The notes beneath the pieces are model-generated. The model saw nothing but the letters and a program-made list of their open reading frames with translations. It was not told the origin of the DNA and did no database searches. From assembly GCF_000719115.1 (NCBI RefSeq), contig NZ_JOEA01000007.1, positions 264,678 through 328,677 of the forward strand: 64,000 bases of DNA, written 5' to 3'. Within the stretch, counting starts at the first letter, position 1, and every line of letters starts with the position of its first letter. Positions 17,496 through 26,173 of the stretch are shown piece after piece. Both the position numbers and the translations under genes were made by a program. This DNA comes from Lentzea albidocapillata (lineage in GTDB: Bacteria; Actinomycetota; Actinomycetes; Mycobacteriales; Pseudonocardiaceae).

Positions 17496-20061
17496 GCGCC
17501 TCGTCCACCTGCTGCTTGGCCGCTGTGTGCATCCACCCGAACCCGAGCTCCTGCTGTGCTGCCAGCAGGAGCTCCTCGGCCCGTGCCGGATCTCCCCGGC
17601 GTTGGGCGATCTTGGCCAGTCCGGCGTTGGCGAGCGCCCGAGTGGCGGCCAGGCCTGCCTGTGCCGCCATCTCCAGCGCCTGGAGGTAGTCACGCTCGGC
17701 CTGGTCCTGGTCGATGTCGAGCAACCGGTCCGCGCGCCGGCCCCGCAGTTCGGCCAACTCCTCCACCGCGCCCAGTTCGGCGACGGCCTGGAGTGCCTGG
17801 TCCGTCAGCGCGAGAGCTTCGGCCGGGTCCTCGGTCATGGTGGCCAGTACGTCCAGGACCTGGGCCGATCCCCAGCGTTCGCCCAGGTCCTGGAACCGCC
17901 GCAGGGCTTCGCGGGACTGCTCGATCGCGACGGCGCGGTCGCCGCTGGCAGCCCATGTGGTGTAGGCGTTGCTGAAGCCGATCAGGCCCTGGATCCACGG
18001 GTCCTCGCTGTTCTCGACCTCGTCCTGCAGCGCGGTGCGCGGCTCGGACGGGTCGGGCGGGCCGCTGAGCATGGCCCAGGCGATGAGTACGAACGGTTGC
18101 TTGATCGGGCCGCACAACGCCAGGAGCTTCTCCTGGACGTGTTCGGGTTCGGCCAGGGCGAGCAGGACCGTGTATTCCTCTGTGGACTGTTCGGGCACCC
18201 GGTCCAGCAGCCGGCGGGCCGCGCCCCGGACCTCTGTGCGGCTGCCCTTCAGGTACCAGTACCAGGCCAGATCGCTGACGAGCCGCAACGCCTGCTCGGG
18301 CGCGAACGAGGTGGTCCATTCCAGGGCCTGCATCAGGTTCGCGTGCTCGGCGGTCAGCCGGGTGAACCACCGCACCTGGTCCCGCCGGCGCAGCTCGGGA
18401 TCCGCACGGCGAGCCAGCTCCTGGAAGTAAGTGGCGTGCAAGGCGTCGACGCGCTTGTGCTCCGAGCAGAACTCGCGGATGGTCTCCAGCATCCGGTAGC
18501 GCCCGTCGGCGGCTTCCACCAAGGACTTGTCCACCAACGCTTCCAGCGTCCCGATGTCGTGCCGGCAGACCTCCTCGACGGCCTCCAGGCTCGCCCCGCC
18601 GCTGAACGTCGCGAGGCACGCGGCCAGGTCGCGTTCGTCCTCCGTCAGCAGGTCCCAGCTCCACTCCACGACGGCCCGCAGCGTCTGGTGGCGGGGCGCG
18701 GCCGCACGGTTTCCCTTGGTGAGCAGGCGGAAGCGGTCGTTCAGGCGGGCGGCGATCTCCTCGGTCGTCAACGTGCGGGTGCGCGCCGCGGCCAGTTCGA
18801 TCGCCAGCGGCAGGCCGTCCAGCTCCCGGCAGATGTCGATCGTGTGCCGGTCGCGCACGAACGCGGGGTTGACCAGCCGGGCGCGGTCGGCGAACAGCGC
18901 CACGCTCTGCTCGGGGTCCAGCGGTGGCACCGGGCACAGCGTCTCGCCGGTGATGCCGAGCGCCTCCCGGCTCGTGGCGAGGATGCGCACCGACGGGCAC
19001 GTGCTGAGCAGGTGCTGGGCCAGCTGCGCGGCCTGGACGATCAGGTGCTCGCAGTTGTCCAGGACCAGCAACGTGTCGCGCTCGCGCAGCGCCAGCGTCA
19101 GCCGGTCCTCCGGCTCCAGCACGGTCTCCTTGAGCCCCAACGCCTGCAGGGTCGCCGCCGCGACGTCCTTGGCCGGTGCCAGGTCCACGAAGATCGCGCC
19201 CGGACCGGCGGCCTGCAGCGCGAGCCTGGTCTTGCCCGCGCCTCCTGGGCCGGTGAGGGTGATGAGCCGGGCGGAAAGCGAGGCGATCCGCGTGAGTTCT
19301 TCTTGCCTGCCAACGAAACTGGTGAGCTGGGCCGGTAGTTCGCGATGTGTCTGTCCGCGCAGGACCTGCAGGTGCACGGCACGCAGTTCGGGCGACGGGT
19401 CGGTGCCCAGTTCGTCGGCCAGCAGGGCGCGCGCGTCCTCGAACGCCTGCAGCGCCTCGGCTTGGCGGCCCTGCTGGTTCAGCGCCTGCATCAGGTAACC
19501 GCGGAGGCGTTCGTCCAACGGGTTCTGCCGCACCAGGTCCCCGATCTCGGCCACGTCGGCCTTGCCGAGCCGGATCCGTGCCGCGACCAGCGAACCCGCG
19601 GCGGCGGAGCGTTGCTGTTCCAGGCGGGTCGTGTGGTCGGCCAGGGCGACGTCGGCGAGCGCGGGGCCGCGCCAGAGCCGAAGTGCTTCGGACAAAAGGG
19701 ATTCCGCTGCCTGCGGATCGCCCTGCTCCAACGCCTGCCGGCCATCCGTCGCCAGCGCGACGAACCGGTGCGCGTCGACCTGCGAGGCGGGCAGCGCCAG
19801 GAGGTAGCCGGCCGGGTGGAACTCGATCAGCGACGCGTCCCCGAGCGCCCGGCGCAGGCGCGAGACCTGGCCCTGCAGGGCGTTCGCGGCGTCCGACGGC
19901 GGCTCGGAGCCGTAGAGCTCGTCGACCAGGCGGCCGAGCGGGACGATTTCGCCCGCCCGGATCGCGAGCAACGCCAGCAGAGTGCGCGGCCGTGGGCCGC
20001 CTACCGCGATCTTGCCGTCGGGAGAGTGCGCTTCAACTGGCCCGAGGATGCCGATGTGCAC
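17464..20061 (-). CDS. SARP-family regulator with NB-ARC and TPR-like domains
   Basis: 865 aa from GTG at 20061 (MHIGILGPVE). Winged helix (1-90), BTAD (95-235), NB-ARC with Walker A GPGGAGKT (271-278), a LLVLDNCEH Walker B and GLPLAIELAAAR (GxP motif), then a helical TPR-like C-terminus to 865. The start is 4 nt beyond the original stop of the AraC gene (restored frame), so the two form an operon and the ribosome-binding region lies inside the AraC 3' end. It overlaps the FAD monooxygenase tail-to-tail. Probably a transcription activator; targets unknown. Confidence 0.9.
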   Translation of the reverse strand: MHIGILGPVEAHSPDGKIAVGGPRPRTLLALLAIRAGEIVPLGRLVDELYGSEPPSDAANALQGQVSRLRRALGDASLIEFHPAGYLLALPASQVDAHRFVALATDGRQALEQGDPQAAESLLSEALRLWRGPALADVALADHTTRLEQQRSAAAGSLVAARIRLGKADVAEIGDLVRQNPLDERLRGYLMQALNQQGRQAEALQAFEDARALLADELGTDPSPELRAVHLQVLRGQTHRELPAQLTSFVGRQEELTRIASLSARLITLTGPGGAGKTRLALQAAGPGAIFVDLAPAKDVAAATLQALGLKETVLEPEDRLTLALRERDTLLVLDNCEHLIVQAAQLAQHLLSTCPSVRILATSREALGITGETLCPVPPLDPEQSVALFADRARLVNPAFVRDRHTIDICRELDGLPLAIELAAARTRTLTTEEIAARLNDRFRLLTKGNRAAAPRHQTLRAVVEWSWDLLTEDERDLAACLATFSGGASLEAVEEVCRHDIGTLEALVDKSLVEAADGRYRMLETIREFCSEHKRVDALHATYFQELARRADPELRRRDQVRWFTRLTAEHANLMQALEWTTSFAPEQALRLVSDLAWYWYLKGSRTEVRGAARRLLDRVPEQSTEEYTVLLALAEPEHVQEKLLALCGPIKQPFVLIAWAMLSGPPDPSEPRTALQDEVENSEDPWIQGLIGFSNAYTTWAASGDRAVAIEQSREALRRFQDLGERWGSAQVLDVLATMTEDPAEALALTDQALQAVAELGAVEELAELRGRRADRLLDIDQDQAERDYLQALEMAAQAGLAATRALANAGLAKIAQRRGDPARAEELLLAAQQELGFGWMHTAAKQQVDEALSELWRSREV

Positions 20062-20065
20062 GGTG

Positions 20066-20835
20066 TCAGCGTACGAAGCGCCCGGGACTCGTACCCAGGA
20101 CCCGGCGAAAGTGACGCGTCAGGTGAGACTGGTCGTGAACCCGGCCAGCACCGCCGCCTCCGCCGCCGACCGTCCCCCGACCAGGTGGCCACGTGCGAGA
20201 TCCACCCGGCGGCCGGTCAGGTACTTGTGCGGCGGCAACCCGAACCGGCGGCTGAACGCCCGCACCAGGTGCGTCGGGCTGGTCTGCAACTCCCGCGCGG
20301 CCGCGTTCAGGGTCATCCCGTCCGGAAGGGAGGCGTCCAGCAGCTGCCGCAACCGGTCGGCGAGCGTCGGGTCCGAGTGCACGACGGGTGCGGTGCCGGC
20401 GAAGTGGTGGGTGAGACGTTCGGTGATCAACGCCAGCCTGCTCGCCGCCTCGAAGGGCTCGTCCAGCGTCAGGTGCAGCTGATGGACCCGTTGCCGCAGC
20501 AGCGGATCGGGCAGCATAGGCGTGTCGACGGCCTTGCCGATCAGATAGGACGGCAGCACCGAGTCGTCCAGGTACAGCACGCGCTTGTGGAACCCAGCCG
20601 GGTGCGCGGAGCGGCCGTCGTGCGGCACGTGCGGCGGCAACAGCGTGACGCCATCCACGAGCGCGCCGTGCTCATGACGGTCCAGTTCGTACCGCACGGC
20701 ACCGGTGTCGAGCACCATCAACGTCCACGCGTCGTGCGTGTGCGCTGGGTAGACGTGCGTGGTGAAGGAGGCGTGGAAGACCTCCCTCACGCCCTCGATG
20801 GCCGGCCGCCAGGCCGAGCTCTGCTCAAGCCCCAT
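20066..20835 (-). pseudogene. AraC-family regulator with a single-base frameshift near its 3' end
   Basis: The intact frame gives 238 aa: a cupin-like AraC sensor domain (about 10-150, with TTHVYPAHTHDAWTL) and most of a double-HTH domain, ending prematurely at 20119 after AGFTTSLT. One missing base at about 20135 explains this. The next frame continues DQSHLTRHFRRVLGTSPGRF to a stop at 20066-20068, exactly the conserved second HTH of AraC proteins. As written, the product lacks the last ~22 residues and probably binds DNA poorly. It is divergent from DUF2000, a common pairing. Could be a sequencing error. Confidence 0.8.
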
Positions 20836-20934
20836 CTGTACTGGTTACTCGTTCCTAACACAGTCGCCAGGCTGCGACGCTCATGTAAGAAACGTACAAG
20901 ACGCGCGACAGGCGTGACCGCGATCGTTGAGTCC

Positions 20935-21333
20935 ATGTTCGACACCAAGATCGCTGTGTTGCTGCGGGACGACCTGGCCGGCTGGCAGGCGCTGAACGTC
21001 ACCGCCTTCCTCGTCAGCGGGCTGCCCGAGACGCTGCGCGGCGAGCCCTACATCGACGCCGACGACGTGCACTACCTGTCGATGTTCGGCCAGCCCGTCG
21101 TGGTCCTGCAGGGTGACCAGGACCTGCTCAAGAAGGCCCACGAACGCGCCCTCAGTCGCAAGCAGCCGATGAGCATCTTCACCGCCGATCTGTTCGCCAC
21201 CGGCAACGACGACGACAACCGCGCAGCCGTCCGCAAGGTGCACACCCAGGACCTCGACCTGGTCGGCCTCGCGATCCACGGTCAGAAGAACGCCGTCGAC
21301 AAGATCTTCAAGGGCGCCCGGATGCACCCCTGA
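20935..21333 (+). CDS. DUF2000 family protein
   Basis: 132 aa, cytoplasmic. It begins MFDTKIAVLLRDDLAGWQALNV and shows the DUF2000 core MFGQPVVVLQGD and the closing LDLVGLAIHG strand. The family is small and uncharacterised, structurally related to peptidyl-tRNA hydrolase 2-like folds. It is divergently transcribed from the AraC regulator, which probably controls it. The 99-bp intergenic region holds no obvious repeat. Confidence 0.85.
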   Translation: MFDTKIAVLLRDDLAGWQALNVTAFLVSGLPETLRGEPYIDADDVHYLSMFGQPVVVLQGDQDLLKKAHERALSRKQPMSIFTADLFATGNDDDNRAAVRKVHTQDLDLVGLAIHGQKNAVDKIFKGARMHP

Positions 21334-21356
21334 CGAAACCGGGTTCTAATGCGTGC

Positions 21357-21953
21357 GTGATCAAGCTGCTCCGGATGGCCGTGTTCCTGCTGGTACTTTC
21401 GGCAGAGATCTACCTGATCGTCGTGCTGGGGGACCGGTTCCAGCCGGTCAACCACTTCAGCTACTTCACCGTGCTCTCGAACGTCTTCGCGGCGTGCGTG
21501 GCGTTGCTGGGCGTGTTCAGTCCGGTGTCAGCGCAGGTCAGGGGCGCGGCCGTGCTCTACATGGGCACCACGGGAATCGTGTACTGGCTGCTGCTGCGAG
21601 GCATCGACGTGCAGACACCCTCCTACGCGAACTGGGTGCTGCACACCATCGTGCCGATCCTCGTCGTCGTGGAGTGGTTGCTCGCTCCGGAGAAGACCAA
21701 GCGGGCGTGGATCTGGCTGTCGTTCCCGCTCGCCTACCTCACGTACACGCTGGTCAGGGGCCCGATCGTGGGCTGGTACCCCTACCCGTTCATGGATCCG
21801 CGCCAGAACGGCTACGGCGAGGTACTCGTGAGCTGCGTGTTCGTCGCGGTGGTGTTCGGCCTGCTGGCGTACGCGGTGTCGTGGACCGGCAACAAACTGG
21901 CTGGGAAACGCAGCTTGTCGATGTCCCACGGCGACTCGCGTACGCCTAGCTGA
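21357..21953 (+). CDS. Pr6Pr family integral membrane protein
   Basis: 198 aa with six predicted transmembrane helices. It contains the family features NHFSYFTVLSN (second helix region), YANWVLHTIVPILVVVEWLL and YPYPFMDP. Pr6Pr (FAR-17a/AIG1-like) proteins have six helices with conserved polar residues. Eukaryotic relatives hydrolyse fatty-acid esters of hydroxy fatty acids; bacterial function is unknown. GTG start 23 nt after DUF2000, so the two may be co-transcribed. Confidence 0.85.
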   Translation: MIKLLRMAVFLLVLSAEIYLIVVLGDRFQPVNHFSYFTVLSNVFAACVALLGVFSPVSAQVRGAAVLYMGTTGIVYWLLLRGIDVQTPSYANWVLHTIVPILVVVEWLLAPEKTKRAWIWLSFPLAYLTYTLVRGPIVGWYPYPFMDPRQNGYGEVLVSCVFVAVVFGLLAYAVSWTGNKLAGKRSLSMSHGDSRTPS

Positions 21954-21975
21954 CGAGCTCGATCGTCGTGGCCGG

Positions 21976-22803
21976 TTATGCGATGGGACCGGCGGCGCGC
22001 TGGGCCCGCGAGAAGAACTCCACCAGTTCCGGCGCCATGACCGACGGCTTGTACATGTGCGTCTGACCCGGCAGCGTCCGGTACTCCGTGTCCGCCCCGA
22101 GCACTTCCGAGACGTTCTTCATGGCGTTGCGGAGGTACTCGGGGCTCTTGCCGCCGTCCATCGCGAGCGTCGGCACCTTGACGGTCCAGCGGTCGGCCGG
22201 GAGCTTCGAGCCGCGGCCGTCGTCGCCGAGGATCGTCAGGTCCCACGGCAGCGTGTGCGCGACCAGCTTGAGCTTCTTCCACACCGGCGTCAGCTTCATG
22301 ATCGCGACACCGAAGCCGGGCGCGCCGACCATCTTCATGAACGTCGAGAGCATGCCGGAGCGGTCGTCACGGGCGAGCATGTCGTTCATCTGCCGCACGA
22401 TGTCCGCGGGACGCGGCTGGTAGGTGTCGTCCACGACGAACGGCGCCTCGTAGATCGCGAGCCGTGAGATGCCCGGCAGCCGTGAGGCCGCTTCGAGAGC
22501 GAGCACCGCGCCCGAGGACACGCCGAAGACGAACGCGCTGCCGCCGGCCTCACTGATCACGGCGTCGATGTCCTCGACCTCGCGCTCCAGGGACCACGGC
22601 GTCGCGCCGCCACCGGTCTCGCCGCGGCCGCGCCGGTCGTAGGTGTAGACGGTGAAGTTCTTGTCCAGCACCGAGGCGAGCTCGGTCGTCGGGCCGAACA
22701 TGCGGTGGCACATCGCGCCGTCCACGATGATCAGCGCGGGGCCGGAGCCGGTGATCGAGTAGGCGACCTCGGTGCCGTCTGCGGAAGTCGTGAAGCGCGT
22801 CAT
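21976..22803 (-). CDS. Alpha/beta hydrolase
   Basis: 275 aa. The nucleophile elbow is FGVSSGAVLAL (Ser ~94), the oxyanion region lies near DGAMCHRMFGP, and His is in LPGQTHMY. Catalytic Asp is probably in PTLAMDGGKSP. The ATG at 22803 overlaps the stop of the upstream SRPBCC gene by 4 nt (ATGA), so the two are translationally coupled. Substrate unknown; this hydrolase-SRPBCC pairing is recurrent in actinomycetes. Confidence 0.88.
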   Translation of the reverse strand: MTRFTTSADGTEVAYSITGSGPALIIVDGAMCHRMFGPTTELASVLDKNFTVYTYDRRGRGETGGGATPWSLEREVEDIDAVISEAGGSAFVFGVSSGAVLALEAASRLPGISRLAIYEAPFVVDDTYQPRPADIVRQMNDMLARDDRSGMLSTFMKMVGAPGFGVAIMKLTPVWKKLKLVAHTLPWDLTILGDDGRGSKLPADRWTVKVPTLAMDGGKSPEYLRNAMKNVSEVLGADTEYRTLPGQTHMYKPSVMAPELVEFFSRAQRAAGPIA

Positions 22804-23483
22804 TTCTGCTCTCCCAGGGTGGTGTCGAGGAACTCCTGCCAGTCCTGCTCGGTCTCGTCGCCCCCGAAGACGTGATGGGCGGCGATGACCGGCCCGAAGA
22901 ACCCGCGCATGAACCGGTACATGCCGTTGTCGGTGCGCAGGCCGAGCGTGTGTTCGTTGCGGTGGAACTCGACGGCGTCCGGCAGCTTGGCCGCGATCGC
23001 CACGTCGAGCTTCTTCCAGGCCTCGTCCCAGTCGCCGATCATCGGCCCGAAGACCGTGAGCGGACGGGCCGTGCGGCCGGGGAAGTGCGTCAGGTACTCG
23101 AGCAGCGTGCGCCGGAACAGCGCGCCACCCAGCGTCATCGCCTCGAACTCGTCGGCCCAGTCGTCGCCGGGCAGGAAGCCGCTCGTGACCATGCGGAGCA
23201 CGGTGCTGCTGTGCTCGCGGCCCTCGACGAGGAACTCGTAGGCGATGAACCGGCCGTCGGGTGCCTTGCCGCTGTCGTACGCGAAGTGGCGCCCCGGCTC
23301 CGACGCGGTGATCTCGCTCGTCGGCTCGTACCCGCCGAAGGCCATCTTGACCTGGCCGTTCGCGACCTCGTTGCGGCCCATGAACCACGAGTCGATGCCC
23401 GGCCCCGTCGCGATGGCCGTCCAGACGTCGTCGACGGACGCCGGCACCTCGATCTCGTCGGTGCTCTTGAACTCGTGGCCCAT
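22800..23483 (-). CDS. SRPBCC (AHSA1/START-like) domain protein
   Basis: 227 aa. The N-terminal half (STDEIEVPASVDDVWTAIATGPGIDSWF) is a typical AHSA1 ligand-binding fold, and the C-terminal half looks like a second, more divergent START-like region. Its stop overlaps the start of the downstream hydrolase. Upstream (23484-23629) is a palindrome AGTGACACT near 23550, close to TTTTTTTGTCC, a possible promoter/operator. AHSA1 proteins bind hydrophobic ligands; the ligand here is unknown. Confidence 0.85.
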   Translation of the reverse strand: MGHEFKSTDEIEVPASVDDVWTAIATGPGIDSWFMGRNEVANGQVKMAFGGYEPTSEITASEPGRHFAYDSGKAPDGRFIAYEFLVEGREHSSTVLRMVTSGFLPGDDWADEFEAMTLGGALFRRTLLEYLTHFPGRTARPLTVFGPMIGDWDEAWKKLDVAIAAKLPDAVEFHRNEHTLGLRTDNGMYRFMRGFFGPVIAAHHVFGGDETEQDWQEFLDTTLGEQK

Positions 23484-23629
23484 CGGTTCTCCCTGTCCTG
23501 GTTCGTGGATGGTCCCATCCTGCCGCCGACGATTCTCTTCGTCAAGACAGTGACACTAGTCTGGACAAAAAAAGTTGTCGGTGGTGCCGTCCTCGCCTCA
23601 CCGAACTCCTGGACGCGTAGGCTCGGGAG

Positions 23630-23815
23630 ATGGCTGACGGAGACGAGCGCCCTGACGGGCGTGCTCTACGCGGTCGCGACGATCGGCTGGGTGTGGACCT
23701 CGGTCGTGTCCCCGAAGCTGAGCCGGCCTGCCTTCTCGAGCTGATCTGCCCGGAGTGCGGGCGCGTCACCACCGACGAGTACGCGCCTGGGTGCCCTGCC
23801 TGTCAGACGAGCTGA
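23630..23815 (+). CDS. Small zinc-ribbon protein
   Basis: 61 aa. ATG preceded by CTCGGGAG. The charged N-terminal half is followed by a rubredoxin-like zinc ribbon CPECGRVTTDEYAPGCPACQ, in which two CxxC knuckles can ligate one Zn. The function is unknown; similar tiny ribbon proteins are common in actinomycetes. Its 3' end overlaps the convergent zinc-ribbon gene by 13 bp. Confidence 0.65.
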   Translation: MADGDERPDGRALRGRDDRLGVDLGRVPEAEPACLLELICPECGRVTTDEYAPGCPACQTS

Positions 23816-24027
23816 TGTGCGTGCATCCTGCTGATGTCGTACGAGACCCCGCAGAACGTGCACTGCAGCCCGTACGTGCTGCGGATGGTGAACAGCGGGA
23901 TGAAGAAGATGGTCGGCTTCGTGTAGCGCCGGAACAGGTTGTGCGCCGACTGGTGGTGGCAGTGCCCGCACACCAGCGTCAGCATCCGCAGCTGCTCGAT
24001 CGTCGTCCGCCAGCCGAAAATGACCAT
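23803..24027 (-). CDS. Small zinc-ribbon (zinc_ribbon_15-like) protein
   Basis: 74 aa from the ATG at 24027, fixed by an AAGGAG ribbon-binding sequence 9 nt upstream. Two CxxC knuckles (CGHCHHQ and CTFCGVSY) flank a hydrophobic segment TIFFIPLFTI that may touch the membrane. This matches the small zinc-ribbon family annotated only by domain. Convergent with the zinc-ribbon gene at 23630. Confidence 0.8.
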   Translation of the reverse strand: MVIFGWRTTIEQLRMLTLVCGHCHHQSAHNLFRRYTKPTIFFIPLFTIRSTYGLQCTFCGVSYDISRMHAHQLV

Positions 24028-24112
24028 CTGCTCTCCTTGTGCCGGATGTCCTTCTGACGTCTGAGTACCCCGCTGAGTTGCAGCCGGCCCGCGGAATTCG
24101 GAAGGTGGACGG

Positions 24113-24616
24113 GTGGACGACACTCTGCTGCGGCCCTGGCGCCCCGACGACGCACCGATCATCCTGGCCGCGTCGGGCGAGGAGATGATGGACCGCCAGT
24201 TCACCTCGCAGATCGACTCGCTCCCCGCCGCCGAGGAGTGGATCGCGCTGCTCACGTCCCGCCGGAACGAGGACACCGCCTATTCGTTCGCCGTGCTGCA
24301 CGAGGGCGTTCCCGTGGGCAACGTCGCCGTGTCGAGCGTCGAGCGCCGTCACCTGACCGGGTGGGTCTCCTACTGGATGCGGGAGCAGGCGCGGGGCAAG
24401 GGGCTGGCGACCAGGGCGTGCCGCGAGGTCAGCGAGTTCGCCTTCGCCGAGCTCGGCCTGTTCCGCCTGGAGCTCGCGCATCGGCTGGACAACCCCGCTT
24501 CCTGCCGCGTCGCGACGGGCGCCGGCTTCGCGGTGGAAGGTGTCGAACGGGCCAGGCTGCTCTACGACGGCGTCCGTTTCGACACGGAGACCCACGCGCG
24601 ACTCGCCACCGACTGA
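24113..24616 (+). CDS. GNAT acetyltransferase (RimJ/RimL type)
   Basis: 167 aa, GTG start. The pattern LLRPWRPDDAPII at the N-terminus and the acetyl-CoA loop REQARGKGLATRA (motif A, Q/RxxGxG/A) are clear, followed by the FRLELAHRLDNPASCRVATGAGF region typical of RimJ/RimL-like N-acetyltransferases. It probably acetylates a protein N-terminus or a small amine; the acceptor is unknown. Confidence 0.9.
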   Translation: MDDTLLRPWRPDDAPIILAASGEEMMDRQFTSQIDSLPAAEEWIALLTSRRNEDTAYSFAVLHEGVPVGNVAVSSVERRHLTGWVSYWMREQARGKGLATRACREVSEFAFAELGLFRLELAHRLDNPASCRVATGAGFAVEGVERARLLYDGVRFDTETHARLATD

Positions 24617-24652
24617 GGTTCACGCCGCTGATCGGCGGGTAGCCCGGAGTGC

Positions 24653-25243
24653 ATGAGCGGACTGCAGGACAAGCTGCTGCGGACGTTGGTCAAGGTCGCG
24701 AACGCTCTACGTGGCGCGGAGATCCCCTTCGCGCTGACAGGCGGCTGTGCGGGCTACGCGCGCGGCGGGCCGGCGAGTGAGCACGACGTCGATCTTCTCG
24801 TGCGCCCGGAGGACGCCACGGAGGCCGTGCGCGTGCTGGTGAAGCGCGGGCTTCGCGCCGCCGAACCGCCGGAGGACTGGCTGCTCAAGGTCTACGACGG
24901 GGACTCGCTGGTGGATCTGCTGTTCCGGCCGAACGAGCGCATCGTCACCGACGAGACCCTCGCGATGGCCGAGGAGATGCCGGTCGGTTCGGTGATGCTG
25001 CCGGTGATGCCGGCGACGTTCGTGCTGACCAGCAAGCTGCTCGTGCTGGACGGCCACCGGTGCGACTTCAGCGAGCTGCTGCCGTTCGCCCGAGCGCTGC
25101 GCGAACAGATCGACTGGGAGCAGGTGCGCGAGGAGACCAAGGAGTCGCCTTACGCCGAAGCGTTCCTGATGCTCATCGAACGCCTGGACATCATCGGGAG
25201 AGGCCATGAGTTCCGAGCAGTATCTGGCGGCAAATCTGCGTAG
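24653..25243 (+). CDS. Nucleotidyltransferase-fold protein
   Basis: 196 aa. The N-terminal segment FALTGGCAGYARGGPASEHDVDLLV has the GG...S.(H)DVD signature of minimal nucleotidyltransferases, with the two metal-binding Asp residues. A helical C-terminus follows. It may modify a small molecule or protein, as in antitoxin- or AbiEii-like proteins, but no partner toxin is visible. First gene of a coupled operon; its 3' end overlaps the BON gene by 38 nt. Confidence 0.8.
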   Translation: MSGLQDKLLRTLVKVANALRGAEIPFALTGGCAGYARGGPASEHDVDLLVRPEDATEAVRVLVKRGLRAAEPPEDWLLKVYDGDSLVDLLFRPNERIVTDETLAMAEEMPVGSVMLPVMPATFVLTSKLLVLDGHRCDFSELLPFARALREQIDWEQVREETKESPYAEAFLMLIERLDIIGRGHEFRAVSGGKSA

Positions 25244-25454
25244 GGCGGTGGCCGAGGACCCGCGGACCGCCGAACTCGGCGTGCGCGTCACCGTGCGCGG
25301 CGACCACGTGATGCTTTCCGGAGATGTCGCCTGCGCCGAACGGCGGGCCGCACTGGAGGAGGTCCTGCACGAGGCCGCCCCCGAGCTGACGATCTTCAAC
25401 GACGTGCGCGTGACACCTGCGGGCGAACCGGAGGGTGAGGAGGACCTGCGATGA
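25206..25454 (+). CDS. BON-domain protein
   Basis: 82 aa. A single BON domain: N-terminal helix (NLRRAVAEDPRTAELGVRV), then VTVRGDHVMLSGDVACAERRAALEEVL with the conserved Gly and hydrophobic strand order. No signal peptide, so cytoplasmic. BON domains bind phospholipids or ligands, often in stress proteins. It overlaps both neighbours (38 nt upstream, 4 nt with the phosphoesterase), implying coupled translation. Confidence 0.85.
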   Translation: MSSEQYLAANLRRAVAEDPRTAELGVRVTVRGDHVMLSGDVACAERRAALEEVLHEAAPELTIFNDVRVTPAGEPEGEEDLR

Positions 25455-26173
25455 TCCGAGTCGCAGCGGTCGGGGACATCCACCTCGGCGAGGACATGCG
25501 CGGGCACCTCCGCCCGGCGTTGGAGAAGGTCGGCGAGCACGCGGACATCCTGCTGCTGGCCGGTGACCTGACCCGGCACGGCACGGTCGTCGAGGCCGAG
25601 GTGGTCGCGGACGAGTTCGCGGACCTGCCGGTGCCCGTGGTCGCCGTGCTGGGCAACCACGACCATCACGACGACAAGCCGCTCGAAGTCACGAAGACGT
25701 TGCAGGACAAGGGCATCCACGTGCTGGAGGGCACGACGTTCACCTACCGGGTCAACGGCTGCTCGATCGGCATCGCGGGTGTGAAGGGGTTCGGCGGCGG
25801 GTTCGCGGGCAAATGCGGGAGCGCGTTCGGCGAGCGCGAGATGAAGGCGTTCATCCAGCACACCTCCGACATCGCGGAGAACCTCGAACAGGCCCTGTCG
25901 GAACTGGACACCGACATCAAGGTCGCGCTGATGCACTACGCGCCCGTGCCGGACACGTTGCGCGGCGAACCGCCGGAGATCTACCCGTTCCTCGGCTCGT
26001 ACCTGCTCGGCGAGGCCATCGACGCGACGGGCACGCATCTCGCCGTGCACGGTCACGCGCACTTCGGCACCGAGCAGGGCATCACGCCGGGCGGTGTGCG
26101 GGTCCGCAACGTCGCGCAGCCGATCATCCGCTCCGCCTACACGGTCTACGTACTGGAAGGGAACACCTCATGA
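25451..26173 (+). CDS. Calcineurin-like metallophosphoesterase
   Basis: 240 aa. Complete metal-site motifs in order: GDIHLG (8-13), AGDLTRHG, GNHDHHD, MHYAP and HGHAHFG. A dinuclear-metal phosphoesterase is expected; substrate unknown. The start overlaps the BON stop by 4 nt and its own stop overlaps the ThDP enzyme start by 4 nt (ATGA), so the whole set is translationally coupled. Confidence 0.92.
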   Translation: MIRVAAVGDIHLGEDMRGHLRPALEKVGEHADILLLAGDLTRHGTVVEAEVVADEFADLPVPVVAVLGNHDHHDDKPLEVTKTLQDKGIHVLEGTTFTYRVNGCSIGIAGVKGFGGGFAGKCGSAFGEREMKAFIQHTSDIAENLEQALSELDTDIKVALMHYAPVPDTLRGEPPEIYPFLGSYLLGEAIDATGTHLAVHGHAHFGTEQGITPGGVRVRNVAQPIIRSAYTVYVLEGNTS

